Below are positions 23,271 to 34,684 of a DNA stretch of 64,000 bases, one piece after another; position 1 is the first letter of the stretch, and every line of letters starts with the position of its first letter. Position numbers and translations under genes: made by a program. The stretch comes from Sternotherus odoratus (taxonomy: Eukaryota > Chordata > Testudines > Kinosternidae). The stretch spans positions 12,313,603 through 12,377,602 of the forward strand of contig JAVMKO010000001.1 of NCBI GenBank assembly GCA_032164245.1, read 5' to 3'. The notes beneath the pieces are model-generated. The model was not told the origin of the DNA. It was given only the letters and a program-made list of their open reading frames with translations, and ran no database searches.

Positions 23271-23858
23271 CAGGTGAAGCGGACTCCAGTGCCTGTGGTT
23301 CCTTGTTAAGGGGCATGGTGCTGCATAGGTATCAACTGTGACAGGGGCCCTGGCTCAAGGGGCTTGCAAGCTAATACAGACACAAAGCGAAGATAACCTG
23401 ACAAGCACTGACACCATAGGGGGAAGGAATTAGTGGGGTAACAATACAAGAGGGGTGGTTTAGAAGTGGGATCACTTTTCTCTTTGTATTACAGACACTT
23501 CTGGTTGTGTTCATTTGAGTGGTACAAGACTCCTGACCCCACGTCTTCAGAAAGCATGAATCAAGCCCCCCAAATCATATCTTTTTTTAAAAAAATGGTG
23601 ACACTTTAAAAGAATTAATACCTCTGAAATGCTTTTTATTATTTTGCTTCGGAAGTTTTAAGATCACGTGACTGAGCTTTTATCTACCCCCAGGAAGGTT
23701 AGAATTTTTTTTAAAAAATGAAAGAAAACAGATTTTCCCATAATCCGATTTCTTTCAGAGCTAGGATCTCAAATAAAACAGTAAATACCACAAGATTTGG
23801 CAACACTTCTATCATGGTTGGGAGTTTGATTTATTTTTTTTTTAATAGTGTATAGGGG

Positions 23859-24081
23859 AGGGGGTCTCAAATGGGTTCGGGACCTCTCAGGGTGTCACAA
23901 GGTTATTATATGGGGGGGGGGGTCACGAGCGGTCAGCCTCCACCCCAAGCCCTGCTTTGCCACCAGCATTTATAATGGTGTTAAATATAAATTAAAAACA
24001 CTTTTAAAATATAAGGAGGGGTCTCACTCAGAGGCTTGCAATGTGAAAGGGGTCACCAGTACAGAAGTTTGAAAACCACTG
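23859..24081. mobile_element. hAT-like MITE (CAGGGCTTCTCAAAC type), copy 2
   Basis: It shares GCATTTATAATGGTGTTAAA and GGGGTCACCAGTACA with 19063-19270 and ends in GTTTGAAAACCACTG. The flanks TATAGGGG (23851-23858) and GATAGGGG (24082-24089) match at 7 of 8 bases, an 8-bp hAT target duplication. The left end is mutated (AGGGGGTCTCAAA). Confidence 0.75.
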
Positions 24082-24289
24082 GATAGGGGGTGTGCAGTAG
24101 TTAGGGCAGAGCTGCAGAAATGAGTTGCTTAAGTAGGGTTGGCTTTAAGAAACAAGTTGTTAGGAGGGATTTGATTTGAAGAAGAGGAATGACACAGAGA
24201 TAATGGAAGACATTTTTGAAAAGAGGTCCTCTGGGAATTAGTAGTTCTGGGTTCTGTTCCTGTCTTTAATCTCATAGTTTTTTTAACAT

Positions 24290-24510
24290 TCACTAACTAA
24301 TCCTTCCTCACCACACCCTATCTAATACATAAATATAATTTCCATTTTATAGATGGAGACTGAGGAACAGTTAGAGAATAAGACACAAATCCTCAAAGGT
24401 ATTTAGAAAACTAAATACCTTTGAGGATCTGCCCAAGTACATAACCTAGGTCATGCACAAAACTACCAGCAGACAGCCATATCCAGAAACAGAATCCAGG
24501 CTTCTTAACT
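24290..24510 (-). repeat. MIR-like SINE fragment
   Basis: The minus strand carries the MIR-type landmark around CATTTTATAGATGGAGA and, further on, CCAAGTACATAACCTAGG and an AATCCAGG segment (as read on +). The copy is old and interrupted by an 18-bp perfect hairpin at 24389-24428. Confidence 0.6.
24389..24428. other. Perfect 18-bp hairpin
   Basis: ATCCTCAAAGGTATTTAG (24389-24406) and its exact complement (24411-24428) flank an AAAA loop. It lies within a MIR-like fragment. The CAAAGGTATTTAG phrase is a common repeat in turtle DNA, so it may be a collapsed foldback MITE. A small-RNA precursor is possible but unsupported. Confidence 0.8.
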
Positions 24511-24620
24511 CCTCATCTGCATCTAGATAACACCGCCCTCCTGAATTACTTAAATGTCTCATTTAGGAACTGCTGAAGTCTCTGGATAGCCACTATCAAA
24601 CATATGCAAAAAGAGGGAGG

Positions 24621-24740
24621 TGTACTTGTGGCACCTTAGAGACTAACAAATTTATTTGGGCATAAGCTTTCATAGGCTACAGCCCACTTCATCAGATGCA
24701 TAGAATGGAATATACAGTAGGAAGATATAGAGAGAGTGTA
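24621..24740 (-). mobile_element. PLE tail fragment with well-preserved hammerhead
   Basis: The minus strand reads as a PLE 3' end: ACTGTATATTCCATTCTATGC, then the hammerhead, then AAATTTGTTAGTCTCTAAGG and TGCCACAAGTACACC. It is a short, 5'-truncated copy of the family-2 type seen at 6950 and 48483. Confidence 0.8.
24660..24700 (-). ncRNA. Hammerhead ribozyme motif with intact core
   Basis: On the minus strand: stem I GCAT (24699-24696) with ATGC (24663-24660); core CTGATGA (24695-24689); stem II GTGGGC/GCCTAT with two G-U pairs around TGTA; GAAA (24671-24668); self-complementary AGCT minimal stem III (24668-24665); then U. The predicted cleavage lies between 24664 and 24663. All invariant core bases are present, unlike the other copies in this window. 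A minimal stem III means a dimer would probably be needed for efficient cleavage. Confidence 0.75.
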
Positions 24741-27322
24741 GAGCAGTATCAACCTTAAATTTACTTGTCAGGGCAGGGACTTCTATGGCCCTGATCCTAC
24801 AAACACATATGCACTCATGAAACTTCACACATGTGAGCAATCCTATTAGTTATGTACAAATTATATACCCATGCCTGGTGCTTTAAAATGGGCCGATATA
24901 CCAAAGTTGAAAATAATTAGGAACAAAATTGGGAAGGAAAAATAAACAGAAAAATGTGAAAGATAACTGGAGTTGTTTGGAAACATTTCATTAGATGTCC
25001 AAAAACTCTCAGTTCCACAATCACCAAAGGCAGCTACTTTGGTTTAGAATTTTTTTAAAAAAAAAATTGTGGTCAAGAGGGAAGCAAACAGTACCAATAA
25101 ATTATATGTAACAAATTGAAAAAAGAAAGGAAGGGTGACAGCAATGAACATAAATTAGAAGTTAAGAAATTAAGACAGTGGATAAGACATGATTAGGAAA
25201 AGAGGTATGAAAAATATACAGTCAGGAAGATAAGGACAATAAGATTTTTTTAAAAAAAACATCAGGAAAAGAGGAATCCTAATAAGGATATGGATACATT
25301 ACTAGACAGAAATAATAACTGCAGAATAAACAAAATGTTAACTAAGTAGTTTTGTATTTTGAAAGATGCTGGATAATGAATTCATATTATAACGATTACT
25401 AAATACTTTCTATTCAACAGTAACTAAGGAGGACGTTAAAAATAATCTATTAAAGTTAAACATTTTAAAATCTGCTGCTCCAGATAACTTGCATCCATAA
25501 ATTGTAGTGTTCTCTAGACCATTGATGTTGTTTTTAATAAATCTTAGAATATTGATGAAGTTCCAGAAAACTAAAATAATCTACTGTTTTGCTACTATTT
25601 AAAAGAGGTAACTAGTATGACCCGAGTAATTACACACTGGCTAGCCTGACAATAAGCCCAGGCATAATAATAGAACACCTGATATGGGATTCAATCAATA
25701 AAGAATTAAAGGATGGTAATATAATTGAATGTCTATCAACATAGCTTAATGGGAGAGCTATTAAAAAAAATAAGCTTGTTTGATGAGATTTCAAATCTGG
25801 CTGATAAAGAACCTCTTTTACTAACTGGTGTTAAGAATTTTCCGCCCAATGCATAGTATTGAGCAAGATCTCATGTGCTTATCTGAAGTAGGAGGTAAGC
25901 ATGAGCCCCCTCCCAATTTTACAGAAAGAATAACAGGTCTCACTTGATTGCTTCTGGCAGCGCTGGAAGTTAAACCCAAGGTTTCTACTATGGCAGATCC
26001 CCCATCTCAGTGACACAGCCTCTCAGAGAGAGTCTGGCAAATCAGGGTGCTCAGGTGTGAGAGTGGAAGCATTTCATCCTGACTTTGTACATTGATAAAA
26101 TGACTCCAAGGTGTAGACCTTGGAAAATCAAATCTGTAGTGTCTATATGTCTCCTCTATTCTCATCCTGTTCAGAGGAAAAGTCACAAATGGCAGTGATT
26201 TATGCTTTCAAATATTTTAGAAAATAATTGTGATTGACTGGCATGTCTGCACCTCACAAACCTAGAGAGACTTACAATGGCCTGTACTTATTCTTTCCAA
26301 TTTAAAGTCTTAATTGTCTTGTTCAAGATTTTAGAAGCTGTTCGAATACATAAACACATTTAGTTTTCTTCAAGCTGGGGATATTTTCACTCCCTAAATG
26401 GCTAGTTACTTAAGATAAATGTCTTCCAAAGAGAGCTCTCTCCTCACCTAACCCATCTGCCCTCTACTTACTACACATTCAAACGATATGTCATCATTTT
26501 CTGTTTCCTGCATGATCATTGGTTTCTGTTGTAATGTTACAATCGTGGCTGTGAAATTGTTTTAAAAGTGGACTTTTCAGAGTGGCTGACAGTGATGATA
26601 TGCTTATGTTAGCAATAGCCCTACAATTCACAGGTAATGTCTCCACCAGCACTCCCTTTTTATTGCAGTGCTTAGACAGTAGAGCAACAATCAGTCTTAT
26701 TTATACAGCATCAAAAATTATATATGTGGTACTTTAGAGGCAAATAAGAGAGACCGGGTCAGCTCATCAGCTGGTGTCTATTGAAGTCAATGGAGCTGTA
26801 CTGATTTATATCAACGAAGAGTCTTGCCCAGAGTCTTGCCCATGGCCCTAGTTCTTAAAAGATTACAGTCAGTTAAGTCTTAGGCAGTCTCCGTGGTCAG
26901 AGCAGGAGTCCAGCCTACTGGTCAGAGTCCAAATGCTTGAGAGCCCAATGTCGAGGCACAGTCAGAGCTGAGGATCGTAGCTGATGGTCAGTACCAAAAT
27001 TAGAATCCAAATGCCAGAACCAAAGATCAATACAGAGAGAGTCAGAAACATGGCCAAGGATCAGAATCAGTGTCAGAGTCCAGATGCCTGAGCACAGGGT
27101 CAAGACAGACTCAGCCCTAGGAATTAGTGCTGATGGTCAAAGAACCCCATTATCTGGAGTCAGGGAATGCAGGAGCAGCTGCAAGGCAAAAGCACGACTG
27201 GGTGCAGGGCTTGGAGTGAGACAAGCTCAAGGAGGCAGAGAATCCACAGGTATGTTCATTGAGCAGCCACTGATCTACTTTTGCTGCTGGGCTTAAGAGC
27301 AAGCCATCAGAATACCTTAGCC
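24741..27322. other. Intergenic stretch
   Basis: Mostly unique AT-rich DNA. At 26890-27120 there is a degenerate array rich in GTCAGAGTCCAGATGCC-like units. A short palindromic MITE-like phrase (TTGAAGTCAATGGAGCTGTA) lies at about 26780. No gene was recognised. Confidence 0.4.
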
Positions 27323-27684
27323 CAGTGGTCTCCAAACTGGAGCACAGAGAAACATGGGGGGCATGGCCATCAAGCCCCACTCTGCCTCCAGCTATGCCCC
27401 AGCCCACCCACAGCTCAACACTCAGCCATGGCCCCAGCCCCACCCCAAGCCTTGACCCCTAAGTCGCAGCCCCATCCTTGGTCTCCAGCCCCAAACACCT
27501 TTAGGCCTGGCCCACCCCCAACCGTGGCCCTGGCCTCAGCCTTTGGTCCCAGGCCTGGATGTGACTCAAGCTCTGACTGCAGCTCCACTCCCAGCCACAG
27601 CTCCTGACCGTGGCTCCCAGAGGGGGAGAAGTGCAGACGGGATAAGGGGTGGGGGGCTAGATGTAAAAAGTTTGGGAACCACTG
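27323..27684. mobile_element. Nonautonomous hAT element with perfect 8-bp TSD
   Basis: The ends CAGTGGTCTCCAAACT and AGTTTGGGAACCACTG are imperfect inverted repeats, flanked by identical CCTTAGCC (27315-27322, 27685-27692). The interior is a pyrimidine-rich degenerate repeat of CCCCAGCCC-like units. Open frames across it are compositional. Confidence 0.88.
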
Positions 27685-27996
27685 CCTTAGCCAATCAGGT
27701 GGTTTTGCTGTGACCTAGCTGCACTCATTGATTGACTGACTGGTCTGGCGTAGTTGCGGGCCCTTCTTCCTGACACAAGGCAAGATCCTGCAGTGTTCTG
27801 GGCACGGTGCATGCCAACTAAGTAAAGGCACTGAGCACTCTGCAGGTCAGCACTTCATCTTTTTATGTCTTTACTTAGGACCCAGTTCTTCAAGGGGCCA
27901 AGTTCTGATGTTACTGGGCTGTAACAATTAAAAACACACGATACTCAAAAGACCAACACATCTGGCTAAAGTCTCTCTATAATAAAGTAACCAGTT

Positions 27997-29054
27997 TAGG
28001 GTTCCCAGACATCTGGTTTTCGACCAGAATGTCCAGTTGAAAAGGGACCCTGGCTTCTCTGCTCAGCACAGCTGACCGGGCCACTAAAAGTCCAGTTGGC
28101 TGCAGTTGCCAGCTCCCGGAAGCAGCTGGCATGTCCTGCTAGCTCCTAGGCAGCGGGGAAGCCCGGGAGGCCCTGGCAGTTCCCCTACCCGCAGTGCAGG
28201 CACCACCCCTAGTGCCAGCTCCAAAGCTCCCATTGGCTGGGACGAGCCAGAGGGACATGTTGCCACTTCTGAGGAGCTGCCTGAAGTCAGTGCTACCTGA
28301 AGCCCACATTCCAAACCCCCTCCAGTACTCCAACCCCCTGCCTCAGTTCGGAATCCCCTCCTGCACCCAAACTCCCTCCCGGAGTCTGTGCCCCATCCCA
28401 GAGCCCCCTCCTGCACTCTGAAGCCTTCAGCCTGGAGCCCCTTTTGCACCCCAAAATTCTCATCCCCGGCCCCACCCCAGAGCCCGTACCCCTCCCATAC
28501 TCCAACGCCCTGCCCCAGCCCAGAGTCCCCCCCTCCTGCACACCAAACCCCTCGTCTCCAGCCCCACCCCTAGCTGGAGCCCTTACCCCCTCCCACACTC
28601 CAACCCCAGCCCAGAGCCCCTTCCCACACCTGAACTCCTCATTTCTGGCCCTATCTGAGGTGACCAGATGTCTCAATTTGATAGGGACAGTCCCGGTTTT
28701 GGGGTCTTTTTCTTATATAGGGTCCCATTATCCCCCACCCACTCTCCCGATTTTTCACACTTGCTGTCTGGTCACCCTAGCCCTATCCCAGTGTCCATAC
28801 CCACAGCCGGAGCCCTCCCCCAGCCAAGAGCCCCCTCCTGCACCCCAACTCTTTCATCCCTGGCCCCACCCCCAGCTGGAGCCCTCACCCCTTCCTGCAC
28901 CCTAACGCCCTACCCCAGCCTGGTGACAATCTTCAAGTGAGCAAAGATGGGGGAGAATGAGCAACGGAGGGAGGGGGGATGGAGTGAGCGGGGTGCGGGG
29001 CAGAGACAGGATTAGGGTGTTTGGTTTTCTGCAGTCAGAAAGTTGGCAACACTA
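27997..29054. mobile_element. Probable hAT-type element with C-rich interior
   Basis: The ends TAGGGTTCCCAGA and TTGGCAACACTA are loosely inverted. The flanking 8-mers AACCAGTT and AGTCTGTT match only 5 of 8. Near the left end GGTTTTCGACCAGAATGTCC is a widespread reptile repeat phrase. The interior from 28300 to 28930 is a degenerate array of CCCAGAGCCCCCTCCTGCA-like units, and another MITE is inserted at 28656. Boundaries are uncertain. Confidence 0.5.
28656..28779 (-). mobile_element. hAT-type MITE, copy 2 (TAGGGTGACCAGA family)
   Basis: The element starts TGAGGTGACCAGA and ends CTGGTCACCCTA, flanked by identical GCCCTATC (28648-28655, 28780-28787). Its orientation is opposite to copy 1. 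It is nested in the C-rich hAT-like element, so it inserted later. Confidence 0.9.
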
Positions 29055-29103
29055 AGTCTGTTCCTTTCTACCAGATGCAAGACAAATGTCAAAGTTCATA
29101 ATT

Positions 29104-29216
29104 AACAAAGAGTCCTATGGCACCTTAAAGACTAACTAAAGTCTTAAGACTTAAGGTGCCACAAGACTCTTTGTTACTTCTGCTATTCCAGACTAACACG
29201 GCTACCTCTCTGAAAG
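29104..29216. mobile_element. PLE tail palindrome (inverted copies)
   Basis: AACAAAGAGTCCTATGGCAC and TTAAAGACTAACTAAAGT on the left mirror ACTTAAGGTGCCACAAGACT and CTTTGTT on the right. The right arm continues to the PLE terminus TAACACGGCTACCTCTCTGA. Almost no spacer is left between the arms, and the hammerhead part is gone. Confidence 0.8.
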
Positions 29217-32200
29217 TTCATAATATAAGGACTGTCTGATCTTCTCGGCAACTATTTCTCAGTATGCTGTGCTCTTTATTTTTGTTCTTCCATGGAGTCT
29301 TTAAAACCTATCACTCTTGTCAATAAAACAGTATTTGTAAAACATTTATGACATCTTCAACATATGTGCAGAACCATCCAAAGTAACCATGACATCTTAT
29401 TGTTGTAACCTTGGCTATCAGCAGATTTTCTATACAGCCTTTCACCGTAGTGTCTACGGGCTTCCCAAGTAAAGTGGATTGACATTGTGAGGGCTTCCCA
29501 GTGTCTTCTCTTCTCCCTTCTGTGGTTATTAGAGGCTCTGCTTGGGGGTATAATTTGTGTGTCCTTGCTATTCTGTTTATGGTGGCATTAAAGGGAAGGT
29601 CTTCCATTGTGTCTTGAAGATGATCAGACTTTGAGTGAGCCTCATCTCCTTCACTAGCTCATTTCACAACTGAACTCTTTCAACTAGGTCCATCTTATTT
29701 CAAACTCTTAGGTGTTGTATCCTGGGTTTTGCCAGCGGTCTTTGTGGGTCACAGTGGAAGTGGAATCGCTGAGGTCGTTAGGTTGCAACCCATTAATGGC
29801 TTTGAAAATCGGGACCAAGTCCTCAAATTGGTAGCAGTAGTGGAAGTATCAGAGCATGATAGTAATGTCCTCACAGCAGCCTATCCCACTGAGCAAATTC
29901 ATTATGCTAGGCACTGTACAAACCCAGAGAAAGACACATTCCAAGCCCTGGAAAGCATAGCTGTGACGTTACAGAATGATGCATTCTGGGGCTTCAAATG
30001 ATAGCAGAGCCAGTAGGAATTTGTTGAACTTCAAATGCATTTTAAAAGGCTTTGGTTTTGTGTCTTAGCCTGGTTAGTGTGGGGAAATTCACGTGCTTGT
30101 GTAGCATGTGGGGTTTCCATTTTTTCTTGCAGATCACTTTTAAGGTGCCTGATTTGGCGTTTTAGTCTGTGTCACTTGAAATGTAAACTGATTATTGCAC
30201 AGCCATGCAGCCCTGAGAATGGCTTAGATTAGAACCTACAAGTATCGGAACAAATACAAGCATTAGCCTTAAAATCAAACACTCGCTGTTCAGTCTTGGA
30301 GGCTTGTCAAGTTTAAAAACTACATTAACCATTATAAAAGATATTTTTGAAATGTGATTTGATATGAAATCATTAAAGCAGTAGGAATAATACATGCCAG
30401 GCAGCTATTCCAGTGTCATGCAATAATGTATGTCAATATTATGTAAAGTTAAATGTACTCAACTTTAAAATATTGCCTATCATTGAAAATAGAGAGAGTG
30501 TGTGTGTGCGTGTTGTGGGAAGGGATGGAACTAGGAATCTGAGTAGGAGTGTTTGCCCTTTACTCAATTCAGGCTTTAGTACTGAATTACAGTCCTCTCA
30601 TTTTTCTGGCTGCCTAAATCTTATTTTCTGTTCCCTTCGGTTCTGATTGTTCATTTGGCCTCGTACTGTTCCATTGTCAGCTGACTTCTTTTGTTTTCTT
30701 AGGTTCAGCTCAGTTGATTGAGGCCTCCACTCCCGCTGGCTGCTGTCTTCCTAATCGGTTTTGAATGTATGTAGTGCTTCCTGTCACTGCCTGATAAAAT
30801 GGGCTGTTTCTGTCAAGACAAATTTTCTGCCTCTCTCTGCCTCCCTCTCTTCTCTCATATTTTCTGTCTCCTCTCCCATTTTCTTGCCTTCCTCCATTAA
30901 CCTCCTCCTGTCTCTTTCTCTCCTTTGTTATCTCTGTTTCACATCCTCATTGTTTTTGTGCCTCTCCCTCTACTTATTTAATTTTGATTGAGCCTTCAGT
31001 ACATTTGCAGGGTCGATAAAAAGTGTATCCACACAACAATTGAATAAATGGATACAACACAACCCCACTTTTTAAAGTATTTCTGCTGAACCCCATTGCC
31101 TTTCGGGGAAATTAAAAGCTACACAGATACTAAAAAAAATACATTACCTGTCAGCAAATGGAACTGCAAGCATGGATGCTACACTAAAGCTTTCTCCACA
31201 ACTCTGTATAGAACAGCAGCAATTCCTGGATGTGTAGAAAAGGCCAAGAGCCTAATTCAGACAAGCCCTTATGCATGCATTTAACAATATGCTGCTGCTT
31301 AAATGTTGTCTTGAAACAGGATGTTTTCCTGAATCGAGGTGTCAGTTTAGAATTACCTGGCCCTATCCCGTTCCCAAAGCAAAATGAGCAGGGAGGCGAT
31401 CAAGGAGAGGAAGAAGTCCATAATCATATGGTGTAATTTACATCCCAAGGAGAAGAGAGTGTGGTGGAACAGGAAAGAAACCAATTAAGTTGTACTAAGA
31501 TAAAGCGGGGAGTTATTGGTGATGATGCAGAACAAGGGAAGATGCCAGCTTAGAGTTTTTAATTCCCCTGTGTGTTTTCAAGGCAAGCAATCGGAAAAGG
31601 TATGTTTTTGTAAACTGTGCAGATCTGATAGGGAGCCATTATGAGACAATAAACCTGGAATATCAGGATGCCATTTTTATGGAGTCACTTTTCAGACCAC
31701 AACTAAACTTAAAGCTAAAGTTAATTTATGCCATTCATCCATTGCTCAAAAAATGACTGAAATTCTTTTCCTCCCATTTAGCAGAAAAATTCATCTCTGA
31801 GCTGACAGCAAGAATTCAATGCCAAAAGAGAATTTCCCATAAAGTTACGAGCAAATGAAAACACGAGACTATAATGGAAAACTGTAGGTACCCTGAGCTA
31901 TAGCGTTTGTTACCGCAAAAGCTATAATTACATGTCTAATGTAGTACAAAAGTTAATCTTCAGTATCTTTTCCATTTGCTGCTGAGACAAGCAGACAGGC
32001 ACATAGAGAAGTGTAATGGATTCTGATGGATAGGGAACATATTCAGTTCACCCAGGTAAAGCTCCTGGTGGAATATCAGAATACATTTGTTCAAGAGTGT
32101 GATGTTCACAGCCTTTCCCTGACTCTTCTGTTTGCATATTTCTAAATAAAATGTACACCAAAGCTACCTTTTAAAAAATTACAAACTACATTTCAAAAAC

Positions 32201-34684
32201 TACAGAATAGTTTTTGAAATGATTCAAGTCTTCTGATCAAACATAAGTGATGCAAACAGAATTCACTACAAAATTATAATTTATACATCTGGATTCTTTA
32301 CAGCCCTGATCTTCATCTTCAGCTGATGAATGCTCAGCCAAACACAGGGTGGAGGCACAAAGGTGGCTTTAAAACACATCTTCCCCCTGTAATGGGACAT
32401 CGTGTGTTAGACCAGTCCCCATAGTGCAAAATAAAGCAGCCTAAGGTCTCTAACAGGCGATTACCACAGCATAACTTGTCAGGGACCTGGCTATGCCACT
32501 CACAGGGTGGAACTGGAATAGTAGCCATTACAGTAGCTGCACACCAGAGGATTCCCCTAGAGCTGATCACAAAGCCAGCTTTAAGGCAGCTTCGCAGCAC
32601 TGGAGCACTGCAAAGCTACCTTAGCAGAGGAGAGACACCGGCCTACCCACCTGTGGGGTATAAACAGTATTTATCACTTCACAAAAGTCATGAAGCAAAT
32701 CTGGAGTTTTGTGAAAGCCAAGACACCAAATGCAGAGTTTTCAGTCATCCTAGATCCCTATTTATCCTAGTAATTTACTATTATCACTGCCATGCTCTTT
32801 TTTTTTTTTCCTTTCCCAACCTGAAAATATATTCAAGGTTCAATCTGACTGCATTTCAGATCAATCAAGAACAGGAAGCATCGATTTTCTTAAATACGGG
32901 GGGGGGGGAAGTGAATTTGTGCAAGGGCACACATACCTTGAGATATATGAGCCAATCGGCTTAAAATGTTGTTTTGCCCTGACCTGACAAGGCTGAATGT
33001 CTCGGCAACACATAATCTCTTTTAATATACTACCAGGAATGTGATGGCTGTTTGAAAATGCTTCCAAAATGCAGTTTATCTTGAGGGTTGACACCTTAAT
33101 AGAAAGTATACCATCTCTTTGGGAACTCTGTTAGAAGCAAAAATTAATAAGGGTTACTGTTGATTCTGGGGAGAGATGGATGGTGAGAGAGACTGAATCA
33201 ACTTGTCATAGGTTTTGAGCAGGACTTTAAAAAATTATGTGCCCAGCATCTGAAGGCTTTCTTTAAACAGACCTGTATGACTAAGCCACTGGAATTGTCT
33301 GTTTAACCTGGCAAAGTCACAGGGCTTTGTCCTTTGCATCAACAGCTTTCATAAGAGGGTCATTCTCTCATTCGTCAGCATGATTTAAAGTTGTGCACTT
33401 AAGACTTAAGTAAGCTTCTTTGCAAACACTGTCAAGTATGGGATCATAATGAGAAGAGATTACATGGAAGCTAATTATGTTATGTTGCATTTGAAACAAT
33501 TCCATGTAAAAATTAAAAGAATACTGGGTTGCAAAAAGAATACGCACTGTAGTTAATCATGAAATTATACGAGAATCTATCAAAACAATGCAGTATGCAG
33601 GGAAAGGCCACATATTAAGTGTAGGACAGAGTTTTCTTTAAAGTGCCTACCCCTGAGGACTGATGCCTTGTGGGACTGAGAATAGATTAATTTGAATCTG
33701 GCCCAGTCTGTTACCATCTCTCATGGTCTGTACAAAATGGTCACTAAACAAATGCCTGCATCATAGAACATAAGCAGAAGTCTCATGGGCGATCTGGTGG
33801 ATTGAATGGGCATCAAAATTAGACTGGTGCTTCCAGCTTAATGCTGGTGGGTCAGTGGTGGAGGCATGCACTGCCACTGCAGTGCTGTACTTGCTTTATG
33901 GCCAGACAGTGGAATACCATCCCTAGTTGGTCAATAACTTTTGGAGTCAAGGGCTATAAGGGGATCTAAACAATTAAAGATTATTTTGACTACTCCTTAT
34001 TTTCACTGTAATTTCAGTTGACTCAATGAGTCAAATTTATCCTAACTTTAACTGAGCATGACTGCCGTGGAATTGAACCTTCTTAAAGCCAGACTGAATT
34101 TGGCCCAGTGATACTAACCTACAGTTCTGCCAATATCCATGTCTGAAATTGCAAATTAGGAAGCAGGGCACTTACCTGCATGTTCAGATTTAGAACAGGA
34201 CTGGTTTAGGCTATAGCTCAGTGTTTGGGACCGAGGCTAACCAGCCAGGTTCAACAGTATCAGAAGTTCTTGAGCTGTTCTTGTGAGATTTCCACCATCT
34301 TGAGTTACATCAAAACCAGATCCAGAAAATATGTCCTTTCTGGTTTTGGATTCAACCCATGAGCTAAAGAGGTGGTTTTCAAGTCCAAACAGTCCCTATA
34401 AAGTTCATGGAGGAGTGGTTAGTTGGATTTCAGATTCCAGTTCAGGTTCTCCTCTAGTTTTAGAGACTGGCTCAAGCTGCAAAAGGGTCAGATCTGGATT
34501 TTACATCCACCCACATGTCTGCAGCAGCTCGGATCTAGCATTTCACTTGGGCCCATTATACAGGTACAGGTCATTTACAGAGGCCATTTTTATCCCTCTC
34601 AAAAAGTGGGGGAATGTTTTGATCTGGGGTTGTGGTCTGGACCTGTCTGATCAGAGGAACAGTCTTTATAGTAAGTGCCCTATA
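29217..34684. other. Intergenic stretch, low repeat content
   Basis: The largest repeat-poor interval in the window. It holds a pyrimidine-rich block (30825-30975), a 14-bp perfect hairpin (32189-32221) and a few chance ORFs, the longest 162 codons at 32476 with no recognised domain. Such quiet intervals can hold enhancers, but nothing in the sequence proves it. Confidence 0.4.

Noticed and set aside
22631..23316. Frames of 73-126 codons in the CpG island
   Set aside because: GC-rich DNA lacks stop codons by chance; no recognisable protein and opposed strands are both open.
29729..30001. 90-codon + frame
   Set aside because: It overlaps a common repeat phrase (GCTAGGCACTGTACAAAC) and has no domain.
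32476..32964. 162-codon + frame and its antisense 88-codon frame
   Set aside because: No domain or splice evidence; it contains hydrophobic runs from poly-T and looks like chance.
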